64,000 bases of DNA from Leeuwenhoekiella nanhaiensis (GCF_002744755.1 NZ_KZ319289.1:1-64000), one strand, 5' to 3'. Counted from the stretch's first letter, positions 52,871-62,646 are shown. The notes: generated from the sequence alone by a model not told the origin. Translations and numbers: made by a program.

Positions 52871-54214
52871 ATGACAGATAGCATAAAAAAGTTTGTCGAC
52901 TCTGTTGAAAAGGCAAATCCTAATGAACCCGAATTCATTCAGGCGGTTCAGGAGGTCGCAGAGACGGTTATTCCATTTATAGAAAACAATCCTAAATATC
53001 AGGGCAAAAAACTTTTAGAACGCATGGTTGAGCCAGAGCGTGCTATTCTGTTCAGAGTTCCCTGGGTAGATGATAATGGCGAAACTCAGGTCAACAAAGG
53101 GTATCGCATAGAGTTCAACTCGGCGATAGGTCCCTATAAAGGTGGTTTGCGTTTTCACCCTTCGGTAAACCTGAGTATTTTAAAGTTTTTAGGTTTTGAA
53201 CAGGTTTTTAAAAACAGCCTTACCTCATTGCCTATGGGCGGAGGTAAAGGAGGTTCAGATTTCAACCCCAGAGGAAAGAGCGATGCAGAAGTAATGCGCT
53301 TTTGCCAAAGCTTTATGACGGAATTGTACCGCCATATAGGTCCTAATACCGACGTACCTGCGGGTGACATAGGTGTTGGTGGTCGTGAGATTGGCTATAT
53401 GTTTGGTCAGTACAAGCGCATTCGCAATGAATTTACCGGCGTTTTAACCGGAAAAGGATTGTCTTATGGCGGTTCTAAAATTCGTCCGGAAGCAACCGGT
53501 TACGGTAACGTGTACTTCACCAAGTATATGTTGAATAATATCGGTGAGAAGATTTCAGGTAAAACCATCGTGATTTCAGGATCGGGTAACGTGGCGCAGT
53601 ATGCTGCCGAAAAAGCCACACAGCTTGATGCTAAGGTGGTGACCCTTTCTGATTCAGACGGATTTATTTATGACGAAGCCGGAATAGGTAAAGAAAAACT
53701 GGCTTTCATCATGGAAATCAAAAATGAGCGTCGCGGTCGTATCAAAGAATATTTAGATAAATATCCTGATGCAGAATACCACGAAGGCAAAGCGCCGTGG
53801 GGTATAAAATGCGATATTGCTCTGCCTTGTGCCACTCAAAATGAGTTGGATAAGGAAGATGCAGAACTTCTGGTTAAAAACGGCGTGATGAGCGTAGGAG
53901 AAGGAGCCAATATGCCTTGTACTCCCGAAGCTATTGAGGTGTTTCTTAAAGCTAAAATTTTGTTCTCTCCAGGTAAAGCTTCTAACGCTGGTGGAGTGGC
54001 AACATCAGGTCTTGAGATGTCTCAAAACAGCATCCGCTACAACTGGTCTGCAGAGGAAGTTGATAAAAAGCTTCACGAGATTATGTACGATATTCACAAA
54101 TCATGTGTGGAGTATGGGAAGCAGGAAGACGGTTTTGTTGACTATGTAAAAGGAGCAAATATTGCCGGTTTCGTTAAAGTGGCAGATGCTATGCTGGCAC
54201 AGGGAATCGTATAA
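52871..54214 (+). CDS. gdhA: NADP-type glutamate dehydrogenase
   Basis: Interconverts 2-oxoglutarate plus ammonia and glutamate; 447 residues, full length for the hexameric NADP enzyme. The catalytic Lys is in LPMGGGKGGSDFNPRGKS, the nucleotide fold in VISGSGNVAQYAAEKA. A terminator follows 27 bp after the stop. It is a housekeeping gene of nitrogen metabolism. Confidence 0.96.
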   Translation: MTDSIKKFVDSVEKANPNEPEFIQAVQEVAETVIPFIENNPKYQGKKLLERMVEPERAILFRVPWVDDNGETQVNKGYRIEFNSAIGPYKGGLRFHPSVNLSILKFLGFEQVFKNSLTSLPMGGGKGGSDFNPRGKSDAEVMRFCQSFMTELYRHIGPNTDVPAGDIGVGGREIGYMFGQYKRIRNEFTGVLTGKGLSYGGSKIRPEATGYGNVYFTKYMLNNIGEKISGKTIVISGSGNVAQYAAEKATQLDAKVVTLSDSDGFIYDEAGIGKEKLAFIMEIKNERRGRIKEYLDKYPDAEYHEGKAPWGIKCDIALPCATQNELDKEDAELLVKNGVMSVGEGANMPCTPEAIEVFLKAKILFSPGKASNAGGVATSGLEMSQNSIRYNWSAEEVDKKLHEIMYDIHKSCVEYGKQEDGFVDYVKGANIAGFVKVADAMLAQGIV

Positions 54215-54241
54215 ACAGACTCTTGCTCATAAATCAAATAG

Positions 54242-54269
54242 CCCCGGGAAATGCACCCGGGGTTTTTTT
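54242..54269 (+). terminator. terminator after gdhA
   Basis: A GC-rich 7-bp stem (54242-54248 with 54256-54262), a 7-nt loop and a seven-T run. Confidence 0.92.
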
Positions 54270-54309
54270 ATGTCAGAAATTGTACTTTTAGCTTGCTTCA
54301 AAACCGGTT

Positions 54310-56577
54310 ATGAAACCTAAATTGCTCACATTTCTTTGTTTGGTACTGGTGACTCTGGCCAGAGCTCAGGATTATTCAGATTCCTGGACCGGTTATTTTT
54401 CCTATAGTTCGATCACGGCGGTGACTCAGGGTGGTGAGCGGGTTTTTGCCGCGGCTCAAAACTCGGTTTTTAGTTACGACCTTAATGCCGATGAAATCAC
54501 AACCTATTCCACCATTCATGGGCTTACGGGCGAGCAGATAAGCGCTTTGCATTATTCGGATGCTCAGGATATTCTCTTTGTGGGTTATGCTTCGGGACTT
54601 CTGGATCTGGTTCTCCCTGATGGAAACGTACGAACGCTGGTCGCCATACGTGATAAACCGGTAATCCTTCCTCAGGAGAAAATCATCAACGGCTTTCAGG
54701 AATTTGAAAACACACTCTACATAGCAAGCGGCTTTGGTATTTCCTTATTTGATTTGCAACGTCTGGAATTTGACGACTCTTATTTTATAGGTCCTAACGG
54801 GTCTCGCATTCCTATCGCACAAACCGCCATTTTTGATGGATTTATTTATGCCGCCTCGCCTACGGCCGGTTTACAACGCGCTAATGCCTCAAACGCAAAT
54901 TTGATTGATTTTCGCAATTGGGAACGTCTCGACGCCGCAGGTTGGCTAGGGATACAGGTTTTGGGCGAAAAGCTGGTGGGAGTAAAAACAGACCGAAGCC
55001 TTCAGGAATTCGATGATACCGGTTTTGCAACCCTTGAAACGCTTCCGGCACTTCCGGTTGATTTTCAAAGTAACGGCACTCATCTGAGTATTAGCCTTGC
55101 TGATGGTATTTTGGTCTACGATCAAAATGGAGTGCGAAGTGCGACCATTCCGCTATTTTCTGAATTTCCTGGGCTTTATACTTCGGGACTTTTTAGCGAC
55201 GGTCAGGTTTATGCCGGGACTTCGCAAAGCGGAATGTTGCTTGTTCCATCAAATGCTTCCGCTCCTTTACAAATTTTGCCGGACGGCCCATTACGCAACG
55301 ATCCTTTCAGTATTGAAGCGGCACCGGGTCAGCTTTGGGTAGTTTACGGGGATTATTCCGCAAATTATAATCCGTTTCCCTTAAAACAGCGCGGCGCTTC
55401 GCATTTGACTTCTGAAAATGGCTGGCAAAATATACCGTATGACGAACTTTTGGGCGCTAATAATTTGACTAACATCACCTACAATCCGGAAGACTTTTCG
55501 CAGGTATTTTTAAGTTCGTACAATCAGGGTTTGCTTGAAGTGGTCGAAGAAGTAGCGGTAAAAATTTTTGATGAAACCAATACCGGCCTGAGTGATATTC
55601 CGGTCAACCCAACCGATGTGCGTATCAACGGCGCTGCTTTTGACCGGGAAGGAACGCTGTGGATGACCAACAGCCAGGTTGAAAATGCCCTGGCACGAAA
55701 AACCGGAGACAAGATTCAGGGTTTCTCCATTGCTGAGCTAATTCCCGATTTCCCGATGGTTGAAGGCTACACCGAACTCGTTATAGGCAGGCAGCAAAAT
55801 GTGTATTTTGGCTCTTCAAACCGCGGTCTCATTGCTTATGATCCGGATGCCAATCGGTTTGCACGGCTGGATGCCGAGCGTTCAAATTTACCTTCAAATG
55901 CGGTGCAGGCGCTTGCTGTTGATGCTAACGGAAGTCTCTGGATAGGGACCGCTCAGGGCTTACGGGTGCTTTTTTCACCGGGACAAATCTTTGAAAATCC
56001 TGATTTGCAGGCACGACCCATAATCATAGAAGAAAACGGTGTGGCGGTCGAGCTGCTCAACGATCAGGTTATTCGTTCTATAGCCGTTGATGGCAATAAC
56101 AACAAGTGGGTGGGAACCATTTCCAGCGGTGTATTTTACTTCAGCGCCAATGGTCAGGAAACCTTATTACAATTCAATACATCAAATTCTCCGCTCCCCT
56201 CTAATAATATTCAGGACATCACGATAGATGACGAAAGTGGCGAAGTCTATTTTGCAACTCCGCTGGGACTGGTTTCTTATTCCGGTTTTGCGGTGGCACC
56301 TAATGAAACCCTCGAGGAAGCTCGTGTTTTTCCTAATCCGGTAAGGCCGCAGTTTACCGGGCAGGTAACTGTAGACGGCTTAACCGAACGCGCCAATGTG
56401 AAGATTACCGATCTCAACGGTAATTTGGTGCACGAAGCCGTTTCTGAGGGTGGAAGCATTCAGTGGGATACGGCGGTTTTTGGAGGCAATAGGGTAGCTT
56501 CAGGGGTGTATTTTATTTTGATTACCGCGGAAGATGCGGTGGAGACGAAAGTGGTCAAACTAATGATTATACGCTGA
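54310..56577 (+). CDS. porZ: PorZ-like type IX secretion component
   Basis: Protein of 755 residues with a signal peptide (cleaved near ARAQD), a beta-propeller of about 650 residues with regulator-propeller repeats (LWIGTAQGLRVLF, NKWVGTISSGVFYF) and a C-terminal sorting-type domain of about 80 residues (VFPNPVRPQFTGQVTV...VYFILITAEDAVETKVVKLMI in parts). This is the PorZ layout; PorZ acts at the cell surface in attaching A-LPS to T9SS cargo. It overlaps recO by one base, a known pairing in the group. Confidence 0.88.
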   Translation: MKPKLLTFLCLVLVTLARAQDYSDSWTGYFSYSSITAVTQGGERVFAAAQNSVFSYDLNADEITTYSTIHGLTGEQISALHYSDAQDILFVGYASGLLDLVLPDGNVRTLVAIRDKPVILPQEKIINGFQEFENTLYIASGFGISLFDLQRLEFDDSYFIGPNGSRIPIAQTAIFDGFIYAASPTAGLQRANASNANLIDFRNWERLDAAGWLGIQVLGEKLVGVKTDRSLQEFDDTGFATLETLPALPVDFQSNGTHLSISLADGILVYDQNGVRSATIPLFSEFPGLYTSGLFSDGQVYAGTSQSGMLLVPSNASAPLQILPDGPLRNDPFSIEAAPGQLWVVYGDYSANYNPFPLKQRGASHLTSENGWQNIPYDELLGANNLTNITYNPEDFSQVFLSSYNQGLLEVVEEVAVKIFDETNTGLSDIPVNPTDVRINGAAFDREGTLWMTNSQVENALARKTGDKIQGFSIAELIPDFPMVEGYTELVIGRQQNVYFGSSNRGLIAYDPDANRFARLDAERSNLPSNAVQALAVDANGSLWIGTAQGLRVLFSPGQIFENPDLQARPIIIEENGVAVELLNDQVIRSIAVDGNNNKWVGTISSGVFYFSANGQETLLQFNTSNSPLPSNNIQDITIDDESGEVYFATPLGLVSYSGFAVAPNETLEEARVFPNPVRPQFTGQVTVDGLTERANVKITDLNGNLVHEAVSEGGSIQWDTAVFGGNRVASGVYFILITAEDAVETKVVKLMIIR

Positions 56578-57293
56578 TGCTGGTAACGACAAAGGCATTG
56601 GTGATTTCAGCTCTTAAATACGGGGAGGCAGACCTTATTGTGAAATGTTATACCCAGGAGGCGGGGCTTAAATCCTATTTATTACGCGGTATTCTTAAAT
56701 CGAAAAAAGGAAAATTGCGCACCGCGATGTTTCAGCCTGCGATGCAGTTAGAGCTTGTGGCGGTGCACAAAGACAAGGGCACGCTAGAGGGTATCAGGGA
56801 GGCCAAAGTCATACAGCCTTACGTGAGTTTGCACACCGATATTCTGAAGTCGAGCATTGTATTGTTTCTTTCCGAAATGCTGCGCAACTCCATTCAGGAA
56901 GAAGAAACAAACCGGCCGTTATACGCGTTTTTGGAGCACGCTTTCTTATGGCTCGACCTGCACGGGCATTCGGCTAATTTTCATTTGTTGTTTTTGCTGG
57001 AATTGACCAAATACCTTGGTTTTTACCCCGACACTTCTACTACTGAATACGAATACTTCAATCTCGAGACCGGCATTTTTGAAACCACAGAGAGCCGCTA
57101 TAGCATTTCCGAAGAAAATTTAGACACTCTTAAAGCTTTGTTGGGTACAAATTTTGATGCTCTATCTGAGATTAAATTGAACCAAAAACGAAGAACGAGC
57201 TTTGTAAATATGCTGCTGGCGTATTATGAATTACATTTGCACGGCTTTAGAAAACCAAAGTCTCTGGCGGTTTTAAGCAGCTTGTTCAACTAA
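56577..57293 (+). CDS. recO: DNA repair protein RecO
   Basis: Cytoplasmic recombination mediator of 238 residues. N-terminal OB fold (about 1-78; TKALVISALKYGEADLIVKCYT), then a helical domain. It loads RecA on gaps together with RecR/RecF. The zinc-binding Cys found in some RecO proteins are not seen. Start codon shares one base with the porZ stop. Confidence 0.92.
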   Translation: MLVTTKALVISALKYGEADLIVKCYTQEAGLKSYLLRGILKSKKGKLRTAMFQPAMQLELVAVHKDKGTLEGIREAKVIQPYVSLHTDILKSSIVLFLSEMLRNSIQEEETNRPLYAFLEHAFLWLDLHGHSANFHLLFLLELTKYLGFYPDTSTTEYEYFNLETGIFETTESRYSISEENLDTLKALLGTNFDALSEIKLNQKRRTSFVNMLLAYYELHLHGFRKPKSLAVLSSLFN

Positions 57294-57302
57294 AAATCCA
57301 CT

Positions 57303-59708
57303 ATGCGGATTCTTTTTACGCTTCTTTTTTTTACCTCTTTCAGTTTCGGCATTTTTGCCCAGCAAGTACGCATTTTTGATCTTCAAACCGGTGAACCTAT
57401 TGAAAATGCCAGCCTTTACAATACCGAAAAAAGCCATTCTGCAGTTTCTGACGCAGCGGGTTTTGTAGACGTTTCGGCATTTACCAATGGGGAAACCATT
57501 TTTATTTCGCACGTATCGCACCTTACCAAAAAAACGACAAAAGCTGCCCTCATTGCAGCCGGGAATGTGGTTTATCTTGCAGATGACGAAAACCTGCTGA
57601 ACGAGGTGGTGCTTTCGGTATCTAAGTTTGAGCAAAAAGAACGCGAAGTGGCTCAGAAAATCATTTCGCTTGACGCTGAAGATGTAGAACTGAAAAATCC
57701 GCAGACCGCCGCCGATTTATTAGACCAAAGCGGGCAGGTGTTCGTTCAAAAAAGTCAGTTGGGTGGCGGCAGCCCGATGATACGCGGGTTTTCAACCAAT
57801 CGCCTGCTGATTACGGTAGACGGAGTGCGAATGAATACGGCGATTTTTCGCAGCGGAAATCTTCAGAATGTAATCAATATTGATCCGCTTACCGTAGATC
57901 AAACCGAAGTTATTCTGGGTCCGGGCTCAGTAATTTACGGGAGTGATGCGGTAGGCGGGGTGATGAATTTTTACACTAAAAGACCTGCGTTTTCTTTTGA
58001 GGAAACAACCAGTTTCAGCGGGCAGGCATTAACGCGTTATGCCACGGCAAACAACGAAAAAACGGGTCACGTTGAGTTCAATATCGGCCGGAAGAAATGG
58101 GCTTTTTTAAGCAGCATCAGTTATTCTGATTTCGATGATCTTAGAATGGGTAGTCACGGGCCCGACGACTACCTGAGACCGGAATATGTGGTTACCCAAA
58201 ACGGTGTGGATGAAGTCGTTGAAAATGAAAATCCTCTGGTGCAGGTGCCCACCGGTTTTGACCTGTTGAACCTGACTCAAAAAGTGCGTTTTATGCCTAA
58301 TGCGGTTTGGGATTTTAATCTGGGATTACATTACAGCACGACCTCAGATTATGCACGTTACGACCGCCTTACCCGTAAGCGCGATGGTCAGTTGCGGGCA
58401 GCCGAGTGGTATTACGGACCACAAACCTGGTTTATGGGGAATTTTCAGATTGACAAAAAGGGAAATGGTGATTTTTACGATGAAGCCCGATTAAATGCCG
58501 CCATTCAGTATTTTGAAGAAAGCCGAAACGACCGCGATTTCGGAAAAACCGATTTATTTACCACTCAGGAGCAGGTAAATGCCTATTCATTGAGTGCAGA
58601 TTTTACTAAAAAACTACGAGAGCATCGCCTGTTTTACGGTTTAGAATATGTTTTAAACAGAATTGGTTCGTACGGCAAGCAGACCGATAGTACTAACGGA
58701 TCAGAAACGCCAACGGCCAGCAGGTATCCCGATGATTCGAGTTGGCAGTCGTTTGCCGCTTATGTGAGCGGCCAGTTCGATATAGCCGAAGCGCTTACAC
58801 TGCAAACCGGATTGCGCTACAATCAAATTTTAGTAAACGCTACTTTTGACGATGCGTTTTATGATTTTCCGTTCGAGGAAGCCGATTTGAATTTTGGGAA
58901 TGTCACGGGTTCTGCAGGCTTAAACTGGCAGACCAATGAAACCCTAAATTTACGCCTCAATCTGGGTACCGCTTTTCGCGCACCCAATATTGACGATATT
59001 GGGAAAATCTTTGACAGCGAGCCCGGTTCTGTTGTTGTCCCCAACCCCGATTTAAAAGCGGAATATGCCTATAATGTGGAGATTGGCGCCGGTTTACGTC
59101 TGGGCGAAAAATTGCGTTTAGACTTCGCAACCTATTACACCAAATTGAATAATGCGCTAGTGCGCCGCGATTTTAATCTGAATGGCGAAACCACGATTGA
59201 CTATCAGGGTGAGCCCAGCACGGTGCAAGCCATACAAAATGCGGCAAGTGCAGAAGTTTATGGTCTGGAAGCCGGTTTGGAATATCTCTTTACCAAAAAT
59301 CTGAAACTTACCTCCCAAATCAATATTACCGATGGCAGTCAGGAAGAAGATGATGGCAGCGAGGCTCCATTGCGTCACGCTGCGCCCACTTTTGGGAACA
59401 CCCACCTCATTTACCGCATGAAGCGCTGGAAGTTTGATGCTTCTGCAGTTTACAACGGGCAGTTTGATTTTGATGAACTCGCCCCGTCTCAGGTAGGCAA
59501 TGCCTATTTGTACGCACTTGACGCTAATGGGAACCCCTATTCGCCGCGTTGGTACACACTTAACCTGTACAGCGAATACCAGATCGCCAAAAACTGGAAA
59601 GCCACCGCCGCTTTAGAAAATATTACTGATCAGCGCTACCGCCCGTATTCTTCAGGAATATCAGCTCCCGGAAGGAATTTTATCTTGGCGTTGAAGGTTG
59701 GGTTTTAG
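57303..59708 (+). CDS. TonB-dependent outer-membrane receptor
   Basis: Receptor of 801 residues. Signal peptide (cleaved near IFAQQ), a CarboxypepD_reg-like domain (about 20-95), the plug (about 115-230; QVFVQKSQLGGGSPMIRGFSTNRLLITVDGVRMN in parts) and a 22-strand barrel ending in ALKVGF with a terminal Phe. The plug resembles receptors for siderophores or cobalamin more than SusC. It lies 9 bp after recO. Its last 56 codons recur at 62232-62402 with only silent changes. Confidence 0.93.
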   Translation: MRILFTLLFFTSFSFGIFAQQVRIFDLQTGEPIENASLYNTEKSHSAVSDAAGFVDVSAFTNGETIFISHVSHLTKKTTKAALIAAGNVVYLADDENLLNEVVLSVSKFEQKEREVAQKIISLDAEDVELKNPQTAADLLDQSGQVFVQKSQLGGGSPMIRGFSTNRLLITVDGVRMNTAIFRSGNLQNVINIDPLTVDQTEVILGPGSVIYGSDAVGGVMNFYTKRPAFSFEETTSFSGQALTRYATANNEKTGHVEFNIGRKKWAFLSSISYSDFDDLRMGSHGPDDYLRPEYVVTQNGVDEVVENENPLVQVPTGFDLLNLTQKVRFMPNAVWDFNLGLHYSTTSDYARYDRLTRKRDGQLRAAEWYYGPQTWFMGNFQIDKKGNGDFYDEARLNAAIQYFEESRNDRDFGKTDLFTTQEQVNAYSLSADFTKKLREHRLFYGLEYVLNRIGSYGKQTDSTNGSETPTASRYPDDSSWQSFAAYVSGQFDIAEALTLQTGLRYNQILVNATFDDAFYDFPFEEADLNFGNVTGSAGLNWQTNETLNLRLNLGTAFRAPNIDDIGKIFDSEPGSVVVPNPDLKAEYAYNVEIGAGLRLGEKLRLDFATYYTKLNNALVRRDFNLNGETTIDYQGEPSTVQAIQNAASAEVYGLEAGLEYLFTKNLKLTSQINITDGSQEEDDGSEAPLRHAAPTFGNTHLIYRMKRWKFDASAVYNGQFDFDELAPSQVGNAYLYALDANGNPYSPRWYTLNLYSEYQIAKNWKATAALENITDQRYRPYSSGISAPGRNFILALKVGF

Positions 59709-59744
59709 AAAAAATTTTCTCTTTCTGCGAAAAAAGGGTGTTTA

Positions 59745-59753
59745 CCCCCCCCC
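59745..59753. repeat. nine-C homopolymer
   Basis: A run of nine C between the receptor and the HExxH lipoprotein gene. No other such tract was noticed in the window. It lies outside coding sequence, about 50 bp before the next start. Confidence 0.8.
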
Positions 59754-59805
59754 TGTAATTAGTTAAGGTTATTTAGATTGCTACAAATAATTTTAAATAA
59801 GTGTT

Positions 59806-61605
59806 ATGAAACAGTTTTACGTTTTAGTCTGGGTCTTTTTTCTGGTTTTTGTTTTAGGATTTTTCTCTTGTGAAAAAAACGAAGAATTTATTTCTACAGA
59901 AACTGCAGTGGTAAATGATATTTCTGAGAGTGGATTGAAAGTTCCTGACCTTCAAGATGTAAAGATTAATTTTAAATCGAAAACATCCATAAATAAACTT
60001 TTTCAGTCTTCAAATAGTTCAAAGTCTAGTACAGGTAGTGATTTGAATTTCAGTATTGATTGGGAAAGCTCTTTCCCTACTGAATTCAATCCCGAAATGA
60101 ATTTAGATGTCCTATATACACCTGTTCATTTTAACAGTACAAAACGTATTAAAAGTTTTATCGCCTCGGCAACAATCAATGACACATTGGTTTCGCAAAT
60201 TGTTACTTTGGCCTATGTGGGTAAACCCAGTCTAGAGTATTTCAATGGCTATATCTTTTTTCATGATTTAACTGGAGCGTTTAAATCCAGTTCCTATTAT
60301 GAGTTTGGAGAAAAAATAAAAACTTCTTATGCTTTAAATACAAAGCGAAATTCAACAAATAAAGGGAGTTGTGCAGCAGCACAATTTGAGTATATATTGG
60401 AATATGGTCTTGATGGATACGAGGACTTTTTTGGCCCGGGTTTGTGTACAGAAGTTACAGTAGTTGCTGAGATAAGCAGTTCAGATGGTGGCGGTGGTGG
60501 CGGAAGTAATAGCGATTTCCCATCATCTGGAGGGATGTACATTCCAACCTATAGCGGTGGCGGTGGCGGTGGCGGATCGGGTGGTGGAACTTCAACTCCT
60601 TCTCCTACGTCAACTCCATCAGTTGATGACGGTTCTAATGAACCAGTAAGTACTTTAGAGCCTGATCCTTATTGGCAAGAAATTATTGCTCCTAATGAGT
60701 CTATGATAGCGACACTTGCTACTGAATTGAATCTCAATTCCACCCAAGCGGAATGGTTGCAGAATACCCAAAATAATGTTAATCTAAGGCTTTTACCTTT
60801 TCAGATAATTAATTTTTTAGACCAGAATTTATGGGGCATTGAAGCCAAAAACTTTGCCCAAGAGGCGATAGGGGTTTTGATGGATGATGGTAAGGTTTTC
60901 TGGGAAGAAGGTATAATTATAACGAAAGATGTAGAGAAATGTGCTCCTGGCATTATTTCAAAATTAATTATTGATAAGACATACCTGGATTTAGGAGATA
61001 TGGATCAGAGTGTAGTTGAACAACTTAACCTAGCAGGACATATTCTAGATATTTTTAATAGTTCCAATAAGTATAATTTGATTTTTGACGCTGCATATCT
61101 GCCTTTGAATAGTGCTGGCCAAAAAAGAAATGCAATGACAACACCTGAAAGAGATCCAAATAATCCGTACATTATAAATTTTCGTATTACTTTAGACAAA
61201 GGTTTGATAAATAATGCTACTGACCTTGCTATTGCAAGAACAATAATTCATGAATCGTTACATGCTTATTTATCATATAAATACCAAGATCAACCATTTT
61301 CGGATTTATCATCATCTTTGAGAAAACTCTTAGAAGCTAGTGGGTTTAGTAGTGATAAGGCACAGCATAACCTTATGTCGCAAGAATTTGTAAATGCTAT
61401 TTCAAATTCGTTGGCAAATTGGGATAATAATCAAATTAATCCTAATTATTATGATTATCTATCTTGGTCGGGAGCTATGTTAGCAAGTCCAGCTTACCAA
61501 TCATTAAGTACAGACTTTCAAAAAAATGTATTTGACGCGAATGTTGCAGAAGGTGATGCGCAAAATTCATTTACATCAAAAGCAAAAGGTAGTGTATGTC
61601 AATAA
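59806..61605 (+). CDS. lipoprotein with HExxH motif and Gly-rich linker
   Basis: Predicted lipoprotein of 599 residues (lipobox LGFFSC, Cys22). The first 200 residues are beta-rich; residues of about 225-280 are a Gly/Ser/Thr/Pro linker with Gly runs. The C-terminal 300 residues are helical and contain HESLH (482-486) in a helix IARTIIHESLHAYLSY, a possible zinc-metallopeptidase site. It resembles no family I know. The base composition is more AT-rich than that of its upstream neighbours. It overlaps the next gene by 10 bp. Confidence 0.7.
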   Translation: MKQFYVLVWVFFLVFVLGFFSCEKNEEFISTETAVVNDISESGLKVPDLQDVKINFKSKTSINKLFQSSNSSKSSTGSDLNFSIDWESSFPTEFNPEMNLDVLYTPVHFNSTKRIKSFIASATINDTLVSQIVTLAYVGKPSLEYFNGYIFFHDLTGAFKSSSYYEFGEKIKTSYALNTKRNSTNKGSCAAAQFEYILEYGLDGYEDFFGPGLCTEVTVVAEISSSDGGGGGGSNSDFPSSGGMYIPTYSGGGGGGGSGGGTSTPSPTSTPSVDDGSNEPVSTLEPDPYWQEIIAPNESMIATLATELNLNSTQAEWLQNTQNNVNLRLLPFQIINFLDQNLWGIEAKNFAQEAIGVLMDDGKVFWEEGIIITKDVEKCAPGIISKLIIDKTYLDLGDMDQSVVEQLNLAGHILDIFNSSNKYNLIFDAAYLPLNSAGQKRNAMTTPERDPNNPYIINFRITLDKGLINNATDLAIARTIIHESLHAYLSYKYQDQPFSDLSSSLRKLLEASGFSSDKAQHNLMSQEFVNAISNSLANWDNNQINPNYYDYLSWSGAMLASPAYQSLSTDFQKNVFDANVAEGDAQNSFTSKAKGSVCQ

Positions 61606-62153
61606 ATTATAGAAACCTCTGTTTTTTACTTTTAGTCTCGTTTATAGTTGTTACTTCGTGTAGAGCACAGAACAATGCCTCGGGAAGCCATTATGTAGAC
61701 TCTTTAGTGGTAAATGTATCCAATAAAATTATTCAAGATTATATTTTAAAAGATTTTAAAATTAGTAATCAAATTTTAGAAGTTACATCATATAATTCAG
61801 ACAAATGGTATAAAATTACTGATGAATTTCATTTAGGGCTGATAAAACCTTTACATTTAAGCAAAACGAACGATATAATTGATTTCAATGAAATTTATTC
61901 ACAAGACTATTTACTTGAGAAGGAGAAAGTTTCGCATAAAATATCGAAATGGTCGATAATTAGTCCTAATCTTGATTTCAATGAATCTGAGGAAAATGAC
62001 TTGATTTTTATTTCATTACCTGTTATAGATAGCTCGGAGATGTACGCGATGTTTTATATAGAAACGAAATATTCAGGAGACTTAGTAGTTTATAAAAAGC
62101 AATATAAAAATTACTGGGAATTTTATGCAATTGGAAACATTTGGATAGAATAG
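61596..62153 (+). CDS. small lipoprotein overlapping the HExxH gene
   Basis: Protein of 185 residues with lipobox VVTSC. The mature part is rich in Lys, Ser, Ile and Asp and shows no known domain. The 10-bp overlap with the upstream gene implies coupled expression. It may be a partner, regulator or immunity protein of the HExxH lipoprotein, but that is a guess. Confidence 0.6.
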   Translation: MSINYRNLCFLLLVSFIVVTSCRAQNNASGSHYVDSLVVNVSNKIIQDYILKDFKISNQILEVTSYNSDKWYKITDEFHLGLIKPLHLSKTNDIIDFNEIYSQDYLLEKEKVSHKISKWSIISPNLDFNESEENDLIFISLPVIDSSEMYAMFYIETKYSGDLVVYKKQYKNYWEFYAIGNIWIE

Positions 62154-62646
62154 AAGCATTGAACAATTAAATTCGATTCTGACGAAAATTTTTCCTAAAA
62201 TACAAGCTGCGCGTTTATTCATTTAAGCTCCTATTCGCCGCGTTGGTATACCTTGAATCTGTATAGCGAATACCAAATTGCCAAAAACTGGAAAGCCACC
62301 GCCGCTTTAGAGAATATTACGGACCAGCGCTATCGACCTTATTCTTCAGGAATCTCAGCTCCCGGAAGGAATTTTATCCTGGCCTTGAAGGTTGGGTTTT
62401 GAGAATTATTTAGATTACGCTAGTTAATTTTGATTAATTTAGAATCAGCCTAGCACTTAATACTTTTTAATAGTGCGATTATTTTGTTGAAAATGTTTTC
62501 GTCGGAAGGATATGTCTAAGTTTAATGATAGATAACCTTTCGCTTAAAATCCTGTTTAACTTACACTTGTCAAAAACTTTAACAACGCTCCATTCTTTAT
62601 TTAGAGGTGTTTTTTCTAAATTCCTGTTATACTAATACTTGACCTG
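62154..62646. other. accessory intergenic region with a receptor-tail remnant
   Basis: This 493-bp gap contains no gene. The first 75 bp show nothing. From 62229 to 62402 it holds a second copy of the end of the TonB receptor gene (listed separately). The remaining 244 bp are AT-rich, presumably including the promoter of the next gene. Confidence 0.7.
62229..62402 (+). pseudogene. orphan second copy of the TonB-receptor 3' end
   Basis: This stretch aligns without gaps to 59535-59708. Over 56 codons (62232-62399) the encoded protein is identical (YSPRWYTLNLYSEYQIAKNW to ALKVGF) while 16 codons differ, all silently; the stop is TGA rather than TAG. It has no start, signal or plug and cannot be expressed as a receptor. 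It looks like the tail of an allele or paralogue that was itself under protein-level selection until recently. Confidence 0.9.

Noticed and set aside
62229-62402. Mobile element end or simple tandem repeat
   Set aside because: The match is coding sequence of the receptor with silent substitutions only; there is no transposase, terminal inverted repeat or target duplication.
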